The notes under the pieces were generated by a model. The model was not told the DNA's origin and did no database searches. It saw nothing but the letters and a program-made list of their open reading frames with translations. From Alligator mississippiensis (taxonomy: Eukaryota > Chordata > Crocodylia > Alligatoridae), in NCBI RefSeq assembly GCF_030867095.1, contig NC_081831.1, positions 64,618,716 through 64,682,715 of the forward strand: a stretch of DNA of 64,000 bases. The letters run 5' to 3'. The translations under genes were made by a program, and so were the position numbers. Of the stretch, positions 62,201-64,000 are shown piece by piece (the stretch's first letter is position 1; every line of letters starts with the position of its first letter).

Positions 62201-63256
62201 GGGATGGATTTAGGGACCGGACAGTGTGAGCATTCCTTCAGATAAACTTCTCTTCAGCAACTGGTCTAGTCCAAGGCAGTATCTCAGTGATGCTTCCAAG
62301 CAGCAGGCTAGCACTTAGATGGCAGACCTCAAGAGAGCTTATTTGTGGGGCTGGACTCACTAGGTAGTGCTCTTTTTTTTGTTGTTGGCACCAAGTCTTT
62401 TCTGGTCAATCTTATACTATAAAGGATTATTTAATTCCAAGCCTTACTAATAGGAAACCTCAGTTTCCCTGGTAGCAACCACTGATCTTACCATAAAAAA
62501 GTTAGGCCTAGTAGGGATGTCTCTGAGTCTCCAAGGCTGAACTGTACCAGGCTGTGGGCTGATCAAAAGGGGAGGGCTTCAAATGACCTTTGTTGTGGTC
62601 TCTGGTTTAGAGTGCTGCAGTGGGGGAAGGGGAATTGAGGGTGTGTTTTTTCTCAGCGGAGAAAGCTACTGTTCTTCTGACCTGGAGTGACTCTCAAAGG
62701 GCAAGAGCTGGGGAGCAGCCTGTGTAGCCCCAACTTTAGTATCCTGAGTCAGTGACTGCAGCATCCTCTGCTGATACCTGGCCCAGTGCAACCATGTTTA
62801 CGTCATGCCATACACAGGGAGAGGGAGAAGGTTTCTTGGAAAAGAGGCGGGGTGGATTAGCGGTGACTGCAAACCATCCTTTCCCGACTTCCCAGCACCT
62901 CTGTGCTACTGGGATGTCTCTCATCCAAAGAGAGACCCAGCCCAAGCCTGCTTAGCTGGCAGGCTCTGATGAATGTTACCCATGTCAGATGCAGAGAAGC
63001 ACCTTTCCTGGGCTGGGTGGTACCCTTTGGACAAACAGGTATGCTCTCTTGCTGCAGATTCTGGTTTCATCAGCTACCCGCCCATCTCAACGTCCCACAC
63101 ACCCTGGGTGACAACAGTGGACAAGGGCACGAGCAGTTCCAGTAGCAGCCACTGGGAATACTCGGGCTCAAGACGTGAGAGGGAAAGGGACCGTGAACGC
63201 GAGAGAGAGCGGGAGAGAGACCGTGACAGGACTCCGACCACGAGTGAATACAACAA
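29200..63256 (+). CDS. FIP1L2: FIP1L2 (Fip1-like mRNA 3'-end processing factor), 14 exons, 3' end outside window
   Basis: Fourteen exons keep frame from ATG 29200 and encode about 465 residues. Order along the protein: acidic N-terminus with EEHWLYGG (residues about 24-31); Ser/Asp acidic tract (about 80-95) and [24 protein letters not shown] and [16 protein letters not shown] (about 134-165); the Fip1 core [11 protein letters not shown] with WKAYCEKQ (about 166-190); [12 protein letters not shown] (about 205-217); GTIDVIGG with RRVEGRRR; a Gln/Pro-rich linker (about 287-362); [14 protein letters not shown]; and an Arg/Glu/Asp-dipeptide tail beginning about residue 435. In the Fip1 family the acidic N-terminus binds poly(A) polymerase, the core binds CPSF30 within nuclear CPSF, and the basic-acidic tail contacts U-rich RNA. 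Those roles are inferred from FIP1L1. Position next to CHIC1 and many differences from FIP1L1 support the FIP1L2 paralogue. FIP1L1 itself is the main alternative. Confidence 0.8.
29641..30372 (-). mobile_element. CR1 LINE fragment, minus strand, in FIP1L2 intron 1
   Basis: Reverse complement shows [20 protein letters not shown] and the CR1 3' block ([24 protein letters not shown]). The 3' end lies near 29641 and the fragment stops in unrelated sequence near 30372. Frameshifted and dead. Confidence 0.88.
30630..31003 (+). mobile_element. CR1 LINE 3' fragment, plus strand
   Basis: It encodes [17 protein letters not shown], then [20 protein letters not shown] and ends with the CR1 tail CTCACAATCTATGAATC. 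Read as a 5'-truncated copy about 370 bp long. Confidence 0.9.
31132..31560 (+). mobile_element. Divergent CR1-like LINE fragment, plus strand
   Basis: It encodes [24 protein letters not shown] RT C-terminal text, then a [21 protein letters not shown] segment and a [14 protein letters not shown] segment. This is the CR1 C-terminal domain of an older subfamily. Sequence to about 31900 (GGTATGGTTGGGTGTGG) may be its 3' UTR. Confidence 0.75.
32013..33234. mobile_element. hAT-like composite, about 1.2 kb, with large internal inverted repeat
   Basis: The left end CGTGGGTGGGCAAAATAC resembles the common CAGGGGTGGGCAAA hAT terminus, and the right end GGTGAGAACCACTG is the inverse of a CAGTGGTTCTCACC-type hAT terminus. 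These belong to different subfamilies, so this may be two elements fused. A hairpin (32115-32142 against 32180-32208) and large inverted arms (about 32425-32525 against 32935-33033, and about 32690-32790 against 32825-32925) lie inside. No TSD was identified. Confidence 0.5.
33405..33781. mobile_element. hAT element, 377 bp, perfect 8-bp TSD TCCTAGCA
   Basis: Ends CAGGAGCTGTTAAC and GTTGAAAACCCCTG match inverted in part. TCCTAGCA is exact at 33397-33404 and 33782-33789. The interior holds a C-only run from about 33706 to 33726. Confidence 0.88.
34011..34050 (+). CDS. FIP1L2: FIP1L2 exon 2, 40 nt
   Basis: The acceptor is CTATTTTCAG and the donor GTAAGT begins at 34051. It continues WLYG with a [18 protein letters not shown] acidic segment. 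It enters in phase 1 and leaves in phase 2. The segment is poorly conserved in the family, so the call rests on splice sites and frame. Confidence 0.72.
34051..35863 (+). other. FIP1L2 intron 2, proximal part
   Basis: AT-rich intron sequence with a T-run at about 35054-35077 and no recognised exon. Weak repeats may be present. Confidence 0.4.
35864..36723. mobile_element. hAT-like element, 860 bp
   Basis: It starts CAGGGTTGGGCAGTATAC and ends GTCATTGCCCACCCCTG, matching the family of the element at 39261-40561. Flanks TTATAGGG and CTCCAGGG agree at 5 of 8, so the target duplication is decayed. Confidence 0.78.
37105..38033 (+). mobile_element. CR1 LINE fragment, about 930 bp, plus strand
   Basis: Starts with [24 protein letters not shown] CR1 RT text, then [32 protein letters not shown] and [22 protein letters not shown] ends, with a 3' tail CTATTAAATCTATGAC. 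Frameshifted throughout. Confidence 0.9.
38113..39232. mobile_element. hAT element, 1120 bp, perfect 8-bp TSD CTGATGAG
   Basis: It starts CAGGGATCTTGCC and ends GGATTCCCTG. CTGATGAG is exact at 38105-38112 and 39233-39240. It is related to the copy at 17158-18360. The interior contains a C-run (about 38198-38213), a G-run (about 38865-38880) and a 51-bp block also present at 41462-41512. Confidence 0.88.
38924..38974 (+). repeat. 51-bp exact duplicate, copy 1 (inside hAT)
   Basis: GCTAGGGTCTTTCTGACTCA and the following bases to GATGTCACA are identical over 51 bp to 41462-41512. Flanking sequences differ completely. Confidence 0.85.
39261..40561. mobile_element. hAT element, 1301 bp, perfect 8-bp TSD GTTTAGGT
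   Basis: It starts CAGGGGCAGGCAGAATTTCC and ends AATAATTGCCCACCACTG. GTTTAGGT is exact at 39253-39260 and 40562-40569. It begins only 28 bp after the end of the preceding hAT. A long C-run sits at about 39697-39720. Confidence 0.9.
41132..41216 (+). CDS. FIP1L2: FIP1L2 exon 3, 85 nt
   Basis: The acceptor is AAATTTGCCAG and the donor GTATGT begins at 41217. It encodes a hydrophilic segment ending NEDREMSQH. It enters in phase 2 and leaves in phase 0, matching its neighbours. Sequence similarity to FIP1L1 is weak here. Confidence 0.7.
41462..41512 (+). repeat. 51-bp exact duplicate, copy 2 (FIP1L2 intron 3)
   Basis: Same 51 bp as 38924-38974, same orientation, about 2.5 kb away. The surrounding intron sequence is not otherwise hAT-like. 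Confidence 0.85.
41858..41964 (+). CDS. FIP1L2: FIP1L2 exon 4, acidic Ser/Asp tract
   Basis: The acceptor is TACTGTTAG and the donor GTATGT begins at 41965. It encodes [16 protein letters not shown] and then [15 protein letters not shown]. This corresponds to the acidic stretch and VTIGDIKTGAP region of FIP1L1. It enters in phase 0 and leaves in phase 2. Confidence 0.92.
41965..43133 (+). other. FIP1L2 intron 4
   Basis: AT-rich to mixed intron sequence. No repeat or additional exon recognised. Confidence 0.4.
43134..43192 (+). CDS. FIP1L2: FIP1L2 exon 5, 59 nt
   Basis: The acceptor is TTCTCTGTAG and the donor GTATCC begins at 43193. It encodes [18 protein letters not shown], comparable to the PVNLNIKTGGRVYG segment of FIP1L1. 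It enters in phase 2 and leaves in phase 1. Confidence 0.9.
43887..46411. mobile_element. hAT element (outer), TSD CTCTAAAG, interrupted
   Basis: The left end is CGGGCAAAATGCAACCCG (terminal bases slightly lost) and the right end AATAATTGCCCGCCACTG. CTCTAAAG is exact at 43879-43886 and 46412-46419. A second hAT at 44593-46160 is inserted in it, so the element without the insertion is about 950 bp. It shares its right half with the 24100, 35864 and 39261 copies. Confidence 0.88.
44593..46160. mobile_element. hAT element (inner), 1568 bp, perfect 8-bp TSD TTGTAGAT
   Basis: It starts CGGGGGTCAGCAGCCCC and ends ATGTTGCCTACCCCTG, the CAGGGGTCGGCAACC-type hAT terminus. TTGTAGAT is exact at 44585-44592 and 46161-46168. 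Interior: GC-rich (44820-45840) then AT-rich with a G-run near 46069-46080. Long interior ORFs on both strands show no transposase motifs. Confidence 0.9.
46884..46994 (+). CDS. FIP1L2: FIP1L2 exon 6, start of conserved Fip1 region
   Basis: The acceptor is CTTCAAAG; the donor GTGGGG begins at 46995 and is rather weak. The encoded peptide contains [19 protein letters not shown] and FEDKPWRKP, nearly identical to FIP1L1. It is phase 1 at both ends. Confidence 0.94.
46995..49720 (+). other. FIP1L2 intron 6
   Basis: AT-rich intron with an A-run at about 47751-47772. No transposon or extra exon recognised. Confidence 0.4.
49721..49851 (+). CDS. FIP1L2: FIP1L2 exon 7, Fip1 core motif
   Basis: The acceptor is GCTTTTAG and the donor GTAGGT begins at 49852. 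It encodes [19 protein letters not shown], then [16 protein letters not shown]. This is the hallmark Fip1 domain used for CPSF30 contact in FIP1L1. Phase 1 in, phase 0 out. Confidence 0.95.
50017..50200. repeat. Possible small DNA element (GGGCACGTCTACA ends)
   Basis: The start GGGCACGTCTACATGAG and later CACATGTAGACACTGAC are roughly inverted, and the text resembles a dispersed repeat of reptile introns. Exact ends and target duplication were not established. Confidence 0.35.
50660..52115 (+). mobile_element. CR1 LINE, about 1.45 kb, plus strand, in intron 7
   Basis: Reads in shifting frames through the RT: LKELADI-like start, [79 protein letters not shown] and a 3' tail CTATGAAATCTATGAC. 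A deletion between about 51240 and 51260 removes part of the catalytic core. Dead copy, just upstream of exon 8. Confidence 0.92.
52583..52707 (+). CDS. FIP1L2: FIP1L2 exon 8
   Basis: The acceptor is ACCCTCTCAG and the donor GTGAGG begins at 52708. It begins [16 protein letters not shown], matching [12 protein letters not shown] of FIP1L1, and ends AGPPPN. It enters in phase 0 and leaves in phase 2. Confidence 0.92.
52708..54248 (+). other. FIP1L2 intron 8
   Basis: No exon resembling the FIP1L1 KWQDRYGRAESPD segment was seen here. No transposon recognised. Confidence 0.4.
54249..54354 (+). CDS. FIP1L2: FIP1L2 exon 9
   Basis: The acceptor is TTTTGTACCAG and the donor GTAAAT begins at 54355. 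It encodes [20 protein letters not shown] and [15 protein letters not shown], corresponding to [22 protein letters not shown] of FIP1L1. No match to the FIP1L1 KWQDRYGRAESPD segment was found before it. Confidence 0.92.
54807..55005 (+). CDS. FIP1L2: FIP1L2 exon 10, Gln/Pro-rich linker
   Basis: The acceptor is CATGTTAAG and the donor GTAGGT begins at 55006. It starts [10 protein letters not shown], then runs through [17 protein letters not shown] and several PPPP blocks to LHPPG. FIP1L1 has a proline-rich linker here, but this glutamine content is not what I remember for FIP1L1. It enters in phase 0 and leaves in phase 1. Confidence 0.9.
55006..58044 (+). other. FIP1L2 intron 10
   Basis: About 3 kb of unremarkable intron sequence with no recognised repeat or exon. 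Confidence 0.4.
58045..58071 (+). CDS. FIP1L2: FIP1L2 exon 11, 27-nt microexon
   Basis: The acceptor is TCTCCATAG and the donor GTAGGC begins at 58072. It encodes [10 protein letters not shown] across its junctions, like the GFPPPPGAPP part of FIP1L1. Because 27 is a multiple of three and both sides are phase 1, it could be skipped without a frameshift. Confidence 0.85.
59935..59992 (+). CDS. FIP1L2: FIP1L2 exon 12
   Basis: The acceptor is TATTTGTAG and the donor GTAAGA begins at 59993. It encodes [19 protein letters not shown], aligned with the PPPSLIPTIESG segment of FIP1L1. It enters in phase 1 and leaves in phase 2. Confidence 0.9.
61504..61559 (+). CDS. FIP1L2: FIP1L2 exon 13
   Basis: The acceptor is CTTTCCAAAG and the donor GTGAGT begins at 61560. 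In the frame set by exon 12 it encodes [19 protein letters not shown]. The other frames break the reading frame or lose the Fip1-like character. It enters in phase 2 and leaves in phase 1. Confidence 0.85.
63058..63256 (+). CDS. FIP1L2: FIP1L2 exon 14, start of Arg/Glu/Asp-rich tail
   Basis: The acceptor is CTTGCTGCAG and the donor GTAAGA begins at 63257. It encodes [20 protein letters not shown], a serine run, then [20 protein letters not shown] and TPTTSEYN. This matches the RE/RD tail followed by PTPSVFN in FIP1L1. It leaves in phase 2, so the coding region continues beyond the window. Confidence 0.92.
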
Positions 63257-64000
63257 GTAAGAACTGTGCTCCATTGGACTCTTCCTGACAGCCTCCCAGC
63301 CAGGGGTGAGGCTCTGCCTACTGAGGGCAGAGTGGGTGTTACCCTGTATGCCACACTGATCATTGCCACTTTAAATAATGTGGGACTCCCAACTTGCAAC
63401 TCTGATCCTTGCTGGGAATAGGCAAAGGACAAGCCCAGGAGTTGAGACTCCTGGGTTCTTTCCCCTTCAACCCTTAACTTTCAACTTTAATCTTTTCAAG
63501 ACACTGCCTCAGTTACTTTGCCATTAATAGCATTCAAATCCAATTAGGTACCTCCCTGGTAAAGGTCTGTGCAGGTTCTGGAGGTTTTGTATCAATGCTA
63601 GCATCCATTGCAGTTCTGTATGCTTAAGATAACACAAGGGAAGAACTGCTGTATTTTCTTGAATTTAAGATGGTGTCCCCTGTCCCTTCTGCCTCTCAGT
63701 CGGCATTGGGGGTGGGGGGGCCTTGTCTTAAATTCACACATGAAACAGGGGGAGGAGGCAGGCAGGTGAGGGCCAGAGTTGGGCACACAGCAGCCTCCTG
63801 CCCCTCACCCTGCTGGCCTTCTGTAGCTTCACCCCCCTGCCCACATTACTGTCAGGCACAGCTTAGCTCTAGCTTAGGTTGGATTCCCTCCCAGGCACTG
63901 ATCACATAAAAACTGTGTTCCCTGCACAGTGAAGCCTCAGGCAGTACAGCTGCGTTGGCACTGCCTGACCAGTCAGCACCACCAACGCTGCTGTGCGGCC
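63257..64000 (+). other. Start of FIP1L2 intron 14, to window end
   Basis: Begins with donor GTAAGA. Contains a short G-run near 63710. No further exon is recognised. The rest of the RE/RD tail and stop codon lie outside. Confidence 0.5.

Larger units (their letters stand above)
58072..63057 (+). other. FIP1L2 introns 11-13 around exons 12 and 13
   Basis: Apart from exons at 59935-59992 and 61504-61559 no repeat, RNA gene or additional exon was recognised. Confidence 0.4.

Noticed and set aside
29200..63256. FIP1L1 as identity of the second gene
   Set aside because: Not fully excluded, but the N-terminus, linker and pre-tail segments differ strongly from FIP1L1 and the neighbour is CHIC1.

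Overview
This is vertebrate nuclear DNA, most likely from a non-avian sauropsid, with a crocodilian as my best guess and a turtle not excluded. The reasons are many CR1 LINE copies, many non-autonomous hAT DNA transposons with clear 8-bp target-site duplications (TSDs), no Alu, L1 or other mammalian repeats, and two intron-rich vertebrate genes. The species call is inference. Two genes were recognised, both on the + strand. The first is the 3' part of CHIC1: four coding exons at 7073-7228, 16135-16191, 16434-16493 and 19320-19370, followed by a long AT-rich 3' UTR. It is called CHIC1 rather than CHIC2 because the residues that separate the paralogues ([34 protein letters not shown]) are of CHIC1 type. 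The second is a Fip1-family gene with a CpG-island promoter around 28.6-29.45 kb, a start codon at 29200, and 14 coding exons that keep frame to 63256 and continue past the window end. It has the acidic Ser/Asp tract, the Fip1 core ([16 protein letters not shown]), a Pro/Gln-rich linker and the start of an Arg/Glu/Asp-rich tail. It sits next to CHIC1 and differs from FIP1L1 in many places, so it is best read as FIP1L2. The main biological interest is the pairing itself. In non-eutherian vertebrates the region equivalent to the eutherian X-inactivation centre runs CDX4, CHIC1, FIP1L2, LNX3 and onward. Published comparative work (Duret et al. 2006) derived eutherian Xist partly from LNX3 and rodent Tsx from FIP1L2. 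This window therefore appears to show the ancestral, protein-coding form of the Chic1-Tsx side of that locus. LNX3 would be expected beyond the right edge. Layout: 1-7072 is a CHIC1 intron with one hAT element. 7.2-16.1 kb is an intron full of CR1, including a nearly intact reverse transcriptase on the minus strand and a second LINE nested in another CR1. 16.1-19.4 kb holds the last CHIC1 exons plus a 1.2-kb hAT, and 19.4-23.3 kb is the TE-poor 3' UTR. 23.3-28.6 kb is intergenic, with hAT elements, an inverted-repeat unit holding an unrecognised 107-codon ORF, and a degraded possible retroviral fragment. 28.6-29.45 kb is the FIP1L2 promoter and exon 1. 29.3-41.1 kb comprises introns 1-2, made up mainly of CR1 and hAT. 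41.1-63.3 kb holds exons 3-14, with one hAT nested in another in intron 5 and a CR1 in intron 7. No tRNA, rRNA or CRISPR feature was seen.
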